Below are positions 41,901-53,900 of a stretch of 64,000 bases of DNA, piece by piece. Both the position numbers and the translations under genes were made by a program. Source of the DNA: Plectrocnemia conspersa. Its lineage: Eukaryota; Arthropoda; Insecta; Trichoptera; Polycentropodidae. The DNA is taken from NCBI GenBank assembly GCA_009617715.1, contig VTFK01000305.1, forward strand, positions 186,001 through 250,000, given 5' to 3'. How positions within the stretch are numbered: the first letter of the stretch is position 1; each line of letters begins with the position of its first letter. The notes under the pieces were generated by a model. The model was not told the origin of the DNA, made no database searches, and saw only the letters and a list, made by a program, of their open reading frames with translations.

Positions 41901-44900
41901 CATTTGATTCATAAACTATACAAATACAAAACCCCTGACTATCTGCTACGCTTAAGCCTTTAAGGAGTATCGCCGTATATGTACAGTGGTCGATCTTTAA
42001 CTTTTTAAGGTACATATATTTACATATAAACCGAAAGAAATAACAGATAAAAAACATTATAATTATGCATTATTTTTTGTAATTTAAATTAATATAAATA
42101 ATTTTTATAAAAAATAATACCAATAAAATAAATCAATATAACAAAAAATATTTAAAAAAATTGAAAGCCTCAGTATTAATATAATTTTTAACGAAAGATG
42201 AACAATATGTAATAAATGTGTAAAATATATTAACGAAATTTAATATTAGAAAAGTGGTAAAATAAATTATTAAAACATATCAATACAAAAGAGAATCGCT
42301 GATTTGTATCTATATTTTAATATAAATGCAATATAAAATTTAAATAAATAAATACCTTATAACATAAATATTTATGGAAAAATACGTAAAATAACTCACT
42401 CCCAAATGTATACTAACCAATTAACAAATGTGTATAAATGAACTCACTACTAAAAGGTATAATACGCTTACACTTATAACTAGAAGCTCACTAAATAAAA
42501 AACACTCGTTAACGCGTAAAATTACAGCTGTAGTTTCTGAGAGAAGTTTTGAAAGAAGTTATCTTGTATAATGTACAATGTATACAACATTAAAAATTAC
42601 GCGTTTATCTATGTACGCTGATGATATAGCTATTTTAACAAGTGCTTACGGTCTTAGTAAACCAATCGCGAATAAATTACAAAATTCTCTTGAAATCTTA
42701 AATAAATATTTCGAAAGGTGAAAAATTGAAATGAACCAAATCCAAACAGAAGCAATCGTATTTACAAAACGAATACGAACTCTGCCACCGCCTTTACAAA
42801 ATGAACAGGCAATAAAGTAAAATGGAAAACAAGCGTTAAATTAATCGGAAAACTTCGCTTTGTTTTTATCCTTAAATATTAAGCAACCCACAAACGTTTA
42901 ATTTTATATTAAATTGTAACATGTAACAAACTGTGAACATAAAAATGGTTATAAACTAGTAACATAATTGGTATGTTTGTAAAATTACTTATACTATTGA
43001 ATTAAATGTTTTATAAAAGAAGCCTTCTGATTTTGCAGCCACTCTAAAATCTTCAGAACGGATTTTTTTAAAAACGAAATTATGTGTCAAACTGTACTTT
43101 ATTATCATGAAAATGATCAAGTAGGATTAAATTTATGATCGCCATTATAATAAGAAAAATTATGTGGTTTATTTTAGCGGTTTTAAAATATATTTTTTTA
43201 ATTAAATAAGTAAACGTGATTAGCATGACGCAAAATTAAATTATTAGATCGAATATTAAAAAGTCTGCTATTTTTAGTATTGTAACTATTTTAAGTCAAT
43301 ATTTTCTTACCTGATTATCTAGTTTTAGTGGATGTTTGTATTGACAAAAATAACTCTCATTCTTATACTAAATATATTTGTAACAAATTTAAAGCTGACA
43401 CGTGAAATATTTTTGTAGGCTATTGACCTTTAATATGCTAATAATACTTTTAAAATTGATTTTAAATTATTATTTGTTTATCTTTATATATCTCTGTTTT
43501 CATTTCACGTGATGTTTTGACGAACAAGATACGGCGCAAGCACAATTCGACACTGAATTTTCGGTCAAAATTAGTGTCATTGTCGCAAGCTGGCAAATGG
43601 CTAAAAGCTCATTCGCACACACGTTGTTTCGCCAAAATAAAAATGTTTACATCGAACAATTCATTATTACGTCATTGAAACTTGGGCGGTGTTTTGGAAC
43701 ACAGTTTGTTATGTTATAGCACAAGCTTTGACCTTTTCTTGAACATATAGTAGATTTAAAAAAATGCAAACACATATACAGCAGACTAAAAAATATATTC
43801 TATTGGTATATATCTATCGAAGTATCTACTTACATTTTTTAACTATAAAACAGATTCAAAACAATGTTTTTTTTATATTGTTGATTCATTTTATAGTTTT
43901 CTTAAATATTACCTAGATGTAATTACAATATAAACTTATGGCTAGAAATGATATTTAATTATGATTTTTGCCAGATATTTCAATTCACTATTTTTTATTA
44001 GTGATATACATAAGTAGAGATAATAGAGTAGTAATATAGAACCTATTTCACTCGATTACGAAAAATATAATTTTAGCGAGTTTAATATAAAGTATTCTGA
44101 TTTTTCAATGTTTTTCATTTCTCGAGTAATGAGAATTTTTATTTTCACTTATCGATTTTTTCTATAATTTTCAATAAATTTTGATAAATAAAAAAATGTA
44201 ATGTATAACATGTGATTATAATGAAACAGTATATTATTATAAATATATATATTTAATTCATATATTTAATATTTCTTTGCTGTTGTTATTTTTGCAATGA
44301 TTTTTTGCCGTTTTTAAACATATAAATTATATAATTCATATCAATTAAAATATAAAAGGACTTCCAGAATAGTAAAATATAAACATATATTAAAATATAT
44401 TAATAGGTACATTATCACACATTATTCTTAAAATAACTGTTTAAAAAGCATATTTTTTTGTTAGGAAAACTCCTTGGAAAGCCCCAATACATTTTTGCAG
44501 TCTGTCGATTCCTATGTAGAACTTATCTGATTATTAAAGTGTTTCTTAAATTACCAAAGCAAAGATAAAGCCAATTAAAGTTGTTGAGAAAATAGTGAAT
44601 AATTTTCAGACATTCAAATACTTTGACCTCTATTAAAAGCTCCAACAAAACATGCATATTTTCAAGCATCTGGCATGAACCCACTCTTTTAAATTAGTGT
44701 TGTGTATTTAAAACAGAAAGAAATGCTTTACACAATGGCAAAAAAATACCATAACATTATTCAACGTTGGACAATGTCAAAAACAGTTTCCTAGGCTCCA
44801 AATGCGTTGAGAGTAGTGCACTTTAATACTTGATTTTTAATTATAAAAGAGTATAATTGAGTATTTATTGTGGCATTTTCTTACATATATATTTTTTGTA

Positions 44901-47900
44901 TGTTTGAGGTGACGGAAAACAATATTTATGTACCAGTCAGTAAAAAGGGTCGAAAATACATAAAATGTAAGAATTCACGAGCTAAATAATTGTCTTTTAG
45001 CACTTTGTTTTCGTTTTATGGGTTACCATAATATGGGGTTATGTTAATGCTGGTATTTCATTAAAAAAAATATAGTAAAATCTTAAAATCAAATGATTTG
45101 ATAATAAGATAATAAATTGTACTGTATTATACTAGTGTGTATCTCATATAATTTATTATTAATCATTAAATATCTATATACAATTATCAATATGTATTTA
45201 TTTTTATTTTAGAATAATATATTCCCTGTGATATTATATAAGAAAAATCATAACAGAATTCGTTCTTGGAAATCATCAAAACCGTATTTTTACTTCAAAA
45301 AAAAATGTCGAGGTCGAATGTTGAACTCGAATCCAAGTTGTAATGCAACACGCTAGATATCATATATGTATTACTAAGTTAAGATGAGCTAATTTGTTAA
45401 TTTTGAATAATTATTGTATTGTATATAGATTTGTATTATTACCTTATTACACAAATTATTTAAAATACTATACTAGTTAATTTATATTTATATTAATTTA
45501 TTAATGTTTTCTTTTACAGAAAGCGGAGGAGGGTTAATTTTCGGAGTGCCTTTATCGCAATGCGTGGATGCACATCGAACAGGAAGCCTCCAGAGGGATC
45601 GGGACAGTCGCAGAGGATCCCGATCCAGCTTCACCTCCCTCCTGGACCGTGATCGGGACAGGGGAGAAGAGGTGAGCAGAATCATGGTTCGTTCATAATA
45701 CCTACATTAGGATAGACATTATTATGCGGGCTGTGAAAAGTAGTCATTTGTTGCATCCGAGCGGTGGACGCCACTGCCGTGTTGACATTAAGTCGTCTAA
45801 GAATAGTTGGTCACCTCAGCGTGGATTGTCACTCGCGCGTCTATTCCGAGAACTTACGGGAATGTAATTGAATTCCCACGACCTCGTGACCACGTGTCTC
45901 CTCTTCGCCGGTGACAGACGGACAAAACCGGTAAAAATCGGGATTCGAGCACGCAATTATAACTTAGTGAGTTCTTTGGGCGAAAGAAACAATAAAGTGC
46001 GCAGATTCTTAAAAACGTACATGATACAAAAGATTTTTTTATAGTGTGCTGACCCAGTCATGCATTAATTTTGATATTAAAAATTATTATTCAATTTGAA
46101 TCATAAACAATTTGTGTAATTACTATAGATACTTGGTCAAGTCGTCTCTAAAGGTCAAATCGCTGCTTCCCTGGTCTTCTAAATCTCAGTCGATGCTCGA
46201 CGTAGCTCTACTTGGTGTGAGTTTTAAGTCGAAAGTATCTGTCGTTAGGAGGTGCAAGAATAGACGAAAAGTATTCTTAGTAAAAGTTATGTACGCGCTT
46301 ATCATATAAATTATAATTCCAAATCCCACGGTATTTTATTTTAACGAAGGATCCCATTTTTTAACGTTTATAAACGCTTTTTGCAAGACAAACTGACATA
46401 TGTTAATCCCCCCAATTGTGAATAGAGAAGTGGTTCGGTTTATTAACCCGACATACTGTAGTTATTTTCACTTATTTTCTGGCATATATTTAACTACATA
46501 GTCACACTCCTTCGACCTAAAATCTTAAAAGTACAGTAAAAATATCCAGCCAGGATGATTTATTCCATGCCGAAACTCTGCAAGCAACATTGCAAAAGGC
46601 GACGATCCGTCTACGGTCATAAAACAGCCACACGTCACTCTCAATTAAGTTTCATTGCACTTCCTCGAAGATTTTGTTCCGGCGTATAATCATCCTTTAT
46701 TTCCGTCTGGTTTTCCACCGGTATCCCAGAAAGAAAGAGACAGAGAGAGGCAGGTCTCTGGACTGGTGCTTACAAACAGTGTTTTATTGCCGCGGATAGC
46801 GGCGCTATACCAATAAATATCGCCAGTTCAGTGACAAGCGGCACAGACGTCACGCGGACCATGTTGGCAAAGGTGGACCGTACGCACCTGGGCCGCATGC
46901 CAAAAAATTCTCGACTCTAGACGCCATCTTGCCGGGAAACTCCTTGCATTAACACGCTTGCCGACGTCGACCGCAACGGGTTAACGCGTTTTCATTGCCG
47001 CATTCCGCCACGGAATGCAATGCTTAACGTGAATTTTCTTGATGGTAAATCTGAAAGCTTTTACAGACCGTTTGTGTAAGTTATGACCGAATATTTGAGA
47101 AGCAAGACTATTAATTCATTATATTTAATATTTTCATAAATAAATATAATACTATAACAAACAATATACATAAATATGAATATACAATAATAATCTAATT
47201 GTGTATATAAATGTAGTACAAAACTCTGAGTTTTTAAACTGAATTGAAAATCAGTTTATTCTCATATATTATATATGCTGTATTATAAGTCTCTCAAAAC
47301 TGTAACTTATTTAACCTTTAGCGAACATGTTTTTTTTTAAACTTTAATAGCAATTTAGTTGCTCTTCATAAATATTCTAAATGCCCATTTTCTTGTTGCC
47401 TTTATGTTAGAATAGGATTAGGGTTTTATCACATACGTCAACACTTTTTTTTTCCATTTCCTTTCGTTTGCAGCAGGAAAATATGGTTTTCTGCTTATTC
47501 TCTAATGCCAAAATAATCCACCGAAACCCATTTATTACAGGATAACATAAAATAGTAATTGAAAAGATTTGATAAATGTAATAAAAGTGACACTAACATA
47601 CCTTGCATCCCCAGGCTAGATTAAGTATATGACTGTCTATAATATATAGCAATTAAAAATTATTTATTGCTATATAAGCTAACTTTGCTTTACATTTATT
47701 AAGCTAAAATTATTGCATGCATTTATTATGATATTAAGTTTTAGTTTTAAAACATTAAAATCATCGACAGATTTAATTGATCCATATAGTTTTACACCTT
47801 TAGCAAAAAACATATAATTTATAAATAAATTTTATGAAATTGGTCTATGATTAGTAACTGTAAAATATTTAGATTTATGATGATTATTTTTACATGTAAT

Positions 47901-50900
47901 ATTAAATTATTTAAGTAACTTTCGACCCAATTGATGCTATCGCAAATACCTAACATTTTGGATTTTATTAATAACACTTTATGTATCACCAGATAAATCT
48001 AGATAGATTGAATCAGATTCATAAATTTGTCAAAATAAACTAATTATATATGGATAAAATCTTTGGTTGCAAAATATATGTTGAATTAGCAAAATTACTT
48101 GCTTTAATCAGTCACAATTCTGTCTTAAAATAGATGGTCAAATAAATTAATATATTGTAATATTTGCAGTATTCTGTTCTTTAAAATGATTTTTAATTCG
48201 ATAGCAAACCGAAAGATTGATTGAATCGAATGAGCTTTTAACTACGATCGTTAACAACATTAATGAGTATACACACCACAAATTACCTATAATCGTATTA
48301 GAGCAATCCCAGAAGCTCAAAAAATAATATTCCCGAACGCCACCTGGTATGATGGTGGGAGATTATCAAAAGCTTGGATTTAGGAGGAGGAGATTTTAAT
48401 TTTGCATTGTTGAAAGTCACTGATCGAAGCCAAAGCCGGCCGCGTGTCCAAAATTAACCTGTATTTTGGAAATAATATCGGCAAAGTCTGCGAATTGTAG
48501 TTCGCACCGTCGAAGCTTGTGGAAATATTTATTGTGGAATGTTAGCGCCTGCTGTCTTGGGTCCTAATTTTTGGATCGGTAACATGAAACGGCCGAACCA
48601 TAAAAGAAAAGAGTTTCTCGCAGGTGGCTGAGAAATCAGATTCAGACGATCCATGGACACAATACACATTGGCCACCTTTCATGTTGCATCTTCTTTCAT
48701 GCTGATACGCTTTTAGATTTCTGGCGTCATCGGACGTCATTGTAGGGCTCATGACGTCATAGGGAACTCGATCTATTTGTGCGTCAGGGATCCGAGCCGT
48801 GATTAGTGCCCTGTGAGAAAACTTATCAATAACTCTTGTCCTACATACACTTTTGGATCGGCGTGTATAATCTTATACTTAATTTTAAAAACAAACCTTC
48901 TCAATCTTATGTCATGGATTTTTGATAAACGACTGTCTTCCTCGTGGATCAAATGATCACATAAACAAACGCTAACTTTTGATGAGTCTGCATTAGATGT
49001 TTATATGATCCACTTTTCTGCAAATATAATGAGCACTATAAAAAAAACATATCTGAGATGCATTTTAAGAGTCACATTTCATCTGATTGTTTTTAAAGTT
49101 TTGAAGATATTTATTTATTTTTACCGTTAAAATTTACATGCAACTAAAATTTTCACACTCGTAACGAATGCAGTGTTAAATATATAAGATGTTTATTTTA
49201 TTTATAAATCTAATAATATGTTTTTTTTGTTTTAATCCAGAGTGGTTCCTGTGAGAGCATAGCGTCCAGAGAGAGACTAGCGAGCAGCGAAGGAGAGTTG
49301 GAAGGTTTCGACGAAGTGCAAGTCGGTGGTCCGAGATTGCCTTCAATAGTCACAAACTGTTTAGAGCACCTGCGAAGATATGGACTGCGGACTCTGGGCT
49401 TGTTCAGAGTGAGCACGTCAAAAAAGAGAGTGCGACAGGTAAGATAAATAGATAGATAAGAAGAGAGATTAATTCGTATAAATCATACATGAAATATTGA
49501 AACTGTTCGAATGCTCGAGATTATATCTGAGCTTTGGAATAGTGGGCATGTTTGTCCCCGAGCGTTGGTAACGTGCTCATCGCTTATAGGTTCGAGGAAT
49601 TGGCAAGAGATCAGCTAAGAATTTGCACGCCGCGAATTAATTCTGAACTCTCGTTTTGAACTTTAAACTTTTCAGCTGAAGCATGTGACAGTTGCGACCG
49701 TCCATGCGCGCCCAGTTTAGATTTTTACATACAATTAACGCAAACAAAGTGTAAAAAATAAGATCCGAACTACTTTCATAATTAAATTTTATTTTTACAT
49801 GAGATTGCGATTCATGTTTACGCCGTGGTCTGGACGTGGCGTTGTTATCGGCAGGGATCCGGGAAATTCCGTTACCGATCTGAATAAATTCTGAAATTAA
49901 GAAAAAAATAATTATATAATTGGAGAGCTGGGTAGTAAAGAAACGCGTTTGTCAAAATTTACTTTTGTGATTGATTAAATATTTTTTTTAAATGTATACA
50001 TATACCAAAATTGTTCCTTTCTTTTGAAGGAATTTGTGATGGTAGTTTTGGGATCAAATGAAACAGTTGCATTGAGAAGCAAGAGTAGTTTCAAATCAAA
50101 TAAATAACTATTATGATAAGATATGTATCATTCTTGCCATGGCGCTGCATCATAAATAAAGTATTCAAGTTATCGCAAAAATTGAATTAAACTATTGCAG
50201 TTTAAAGCTGACTACATGGCTGGTCTAGATCTGACACTCGAAGTAGAAGTGACTGATTTGTCGATTTACTAAATGGGATTTCAAATCTGAACTCTTATAT
50301 GTTTCAAGTCGGAAACGATATTGGAAGCTTTGGCAGCATTTTGCCTTTATACGATCGGTGAAATGTGAAGAGATCAACGATCCTCTTTATCCTTGACTCC
50401 TTGATCATTATTGATGATTTGGGGCGGTACTGTAATATCTGTTGTTATCTTCTAAATTTCTGATTACAATAATCTAGCTGTTTTAAGTGTTGCATAAATC
50501 CGGCAACAACAGAGTTTCGAGTTTCATTACCTGATAAAAGCTTTTAACGCCTTTAATCAGTAATCTAAAACTGATACATTTTTACGTAGTTTGTATCATT
50601 TATTTTTTAGAATGAATTTCTCTAAAACTAATCTAGCTGTTTCATTAAGTAAATTTATCCAGGTGTTGCATAAATCCGGCAACAATAGAATTTCGGGTTT
50701 TAATATCTAGTATCTAATCAGATAATTATTTGTTATGCCTGTGTTCACGTAAAGATCAGTAATCTAAAAATAATACATTCTTTCTTTGTTTTCGACATTT
50801 ACAATATATCCCGTTTTAGTATGAATAGCTTTAAAACGATTAATAGAGCATCTGTGTGTAATTAATTTTTTGATATATAAAATTTTAATTTTAATGGTAT

Positions 50901-53900
50901 GTATTTAGTTTTAATCAATTTACTATAATTTTTTTTTTTGTAATTTTTAAGTGAAGTAGAATACATTTCATATATAACTATTATATAATAAATTTAATAG
51001 CTTGTTTTAAATGAATATTAGGTTTATATCAAATATTATATATACATTTTTCTAAAGCTAAAAAATATAAGAATACACTTTTTAGTTTATTTTTTATTTT
51101 CTAAAGAAGGAAACTCCATAAGAAGACCTTTGTTTCATCTTCTTAACTAAATAAAAATTAAGACACAAAAAATGTAAGATGTAATTTCAAAATTAAAAGC
51201 AAATACTAATTATGTAAGTTTTGATAAACCAGTGGAAGAAAAATAAATTTTATACTGCAAGAGTAGAATTCTTTGCCATACGTTTTACTACTAAAATATC
51301 ATTATATCAAAATTTTTGATGTTTACTTATTGAATTTTTATGATATTGTACAGCTATATTAAATGGTGCTTACCTAACGGTCACGTGATAATTTTTATAA
51401 AAGGCAAAGTTATTTGTATTATAAATTATTATTAAATACATTAAAAATTTGAATCCCCTACAATTTATATAGTTACATACAGATACGTGATGCGAATATA
51501 TATTAGAATATATATAATATATAGAGTGGAATAAGATTTGATAAAACTTTCTATATTTTTTTTTATAATTAACAATTGGATATTTAGTAACAATGTAATG
51601 CGGTACTTGTAATCCCAGGTAGCGCATTCCACAGGCTTATCAATACGATAGTACTTGTAAAGCCACTGAACTGTCATTATTCATTTGAGTATGCATTTAC
51701 CATCCGTTACTCCGACCGTTACGTACGTTAACATAACGAGTGCACTTTTTTTGTCAATTTGTAAAGACTAACAAATATTTTATTGCACTTGACAAATTTA
51801 TTTAGAATTCAAAAAGTGAACCGTCTCTCTTTGCTTTACATATATATATATACTGTTATTAGATAATATTTTTGGTAAATTAAAAAAAAAAAAAATATTA
51901 TCATGTGTATGACTAAATTACTTTCATCCTAATGTATTATTGTCTAATCATGTTTTTGAATTAAAATAATATTAGAAAATACTGAGCTTGTATTGTTTTA
52001 TTTACAGTTAAGAGAAGAATGGGACTGTGGAAAAGAAGGTCCTTTTGAGGTCGACACGTGTCCCCACGACGTTGCCACTTTGCTGAAGGAGTTCTTGAGA
52101 GATCTTCCAGATCCGTTGCTATGCCGAGATCTTTATCATGCATTTGTTCAAACGCAAAGTATGTATATGAATTTATAGATTCCACATAAATATTTATTGG
52201 AGTTTATATAAAAATACATTCGCATGGGAACCATTCTAAATATAAAATGCCCACTCCACAGGAATAAGAAATAGAAGACTACAACAGGAGGCGCTACAGC
52301 TTCTTGTGGTGTTACTGCCTACAGCCCACCAGGATACCTTACATGCACTTCTATCATTCCTAGGAGAGGTTTCAGACAACTGTGATGACAGACCAGACTC
52401 TTCTGGTAATATATCATTAGAATTCTGGAATTAAAATAGAATACAAGTGCTATTGACTTCCTATTTTTAAATTTAACACCGTAAAATACCATTAAATCCG
52501 TATCGAATGCTCGAATTGACTATTGTTTCCTAAAAGTATTTTGTTTACCAATTTAATGTTTGCATATATCTGTATTTAATGTATACATATAATATTGAAA
52601 ATAGCTATACTAAACTTTTATGATATAACCAAATTAAGAAAAATCGAGATAACAATCAGTGGTGTCACGAAGGAAACCGTTTTCATTTATTTAAGTGCAA
52701 TTTATTTTTTATTGTGAAGCTTCTGCATTTAAAATAATGTACTACTTCAAACTAAAAACATGCATAATTTAAATTAGAAAATGGTGGTCTTTCAATATTT
52801 TTACATCAGTAGTAACATAGGCAATACTTGCAATATCTCAAACAATTATAATTACAATATTGTTTAATTTATAGGTGAATTTATTCCTGGTAATAAAATG
52901 GACTCTAATAACTTAGCAACTGTATTCGCACCTAACATTCTCCACTGCATAAAACCCGGAGCAGCCGGTAAAGAAATAAGGTATTAATCATTCATTACAA
53001 CCCACAATAAATTATATCTACTGTATATTAAAGCATTTTGAAAACATATTTCAGTGCCGAACGAGCAGAAGAAAGAATAGATGTGATAAACGTAGTACGG
53101 TCATTAATAGAACAACGCGATATCATATTCAATGCTGAAGGGGAGCTGAGACATGAAGCTTGTTTACAATTGGCAACATCACATCCTGCAATTTTAGACG
53201 CATTGTTGGGTAGAATGCTGGCAAATCAATCAAGAAAAGATGAGTTAGTAAACTAATAAAAGTAACGGTTGAGTTATATAATGTGAAAATAACTGATCAA
53301 TCATTTATCATGAATTACAGATTCATAGAACCTGACCTGGGAGTAAGCGGAGGTGCCGATAGTGATAGTCAAAGTAGTCCTCCGTCGCAACGAAGAGTGT
53401 GGAGTCGCGAACAATGTCTTCATCAAGGAGCAGCTACGGGAGGACCGAACGTCGCTTCGACTCATAGGTATATAAATATTCAAATAATGAAGCATTAAAT
53501 GTCTTATAAAATTGTATAGAGAGAATGTATATAGACAAACATGTATTCGGTTTTATAGAGTTATTAATTTTGTATATTAATGATTATATTTATTTTTAAA
53601 CTCAATAATTTACTAGTGATAGTATAGCAATAGATGGTTGTATTAAGATCTATATTTCATATAAAATATAATACACCGCAAAGACAAAATATGTAAAATG
53701 ATTTACTTCTGAGTCACAGATAACGATCTAACATCAATATTAAAATAAATAGTTCCTTCTTCTTTGCTAGCATCCGGATCGTACTAGAATATTTGCCCCA
53801 CCGGTGGGACAAAAGTATGTATGTATATAATAAGGTAAAAATTGGCATAGATGATTTAGAACACGATTCAATACAAATATATTTAGAAAATAACATAGGA

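Larger units (their letters stand above)
33123..45519. other. RhoGAP intron 3 (12.4 kb), repeat-bearing
   Basis: Contents listed separately: reverse transcriptase relic (34397-34666, minus), partial repeat A (34200-34330), perfect palindrome (37427-37452), GC-rich island (38283-38500), near-palindrome (39791-39818), LINE relics (40440-40990; 42600-42880), two inverted MITE copies (41141-41665; 41951-42465) and repeat A copy 2 (44095-44710). The rest is AT-rich and featureless to me. Confidence 0.6.

Noticed and set aside
46129..46214. RhoGAP extra exon using the TATAG acceptor at 46128
   Set aside because: Following exon 4 (phase 0) this frame meets a TAA after 17 codons, so only the 46142 acceptor or an alternative start is frame-compatible.
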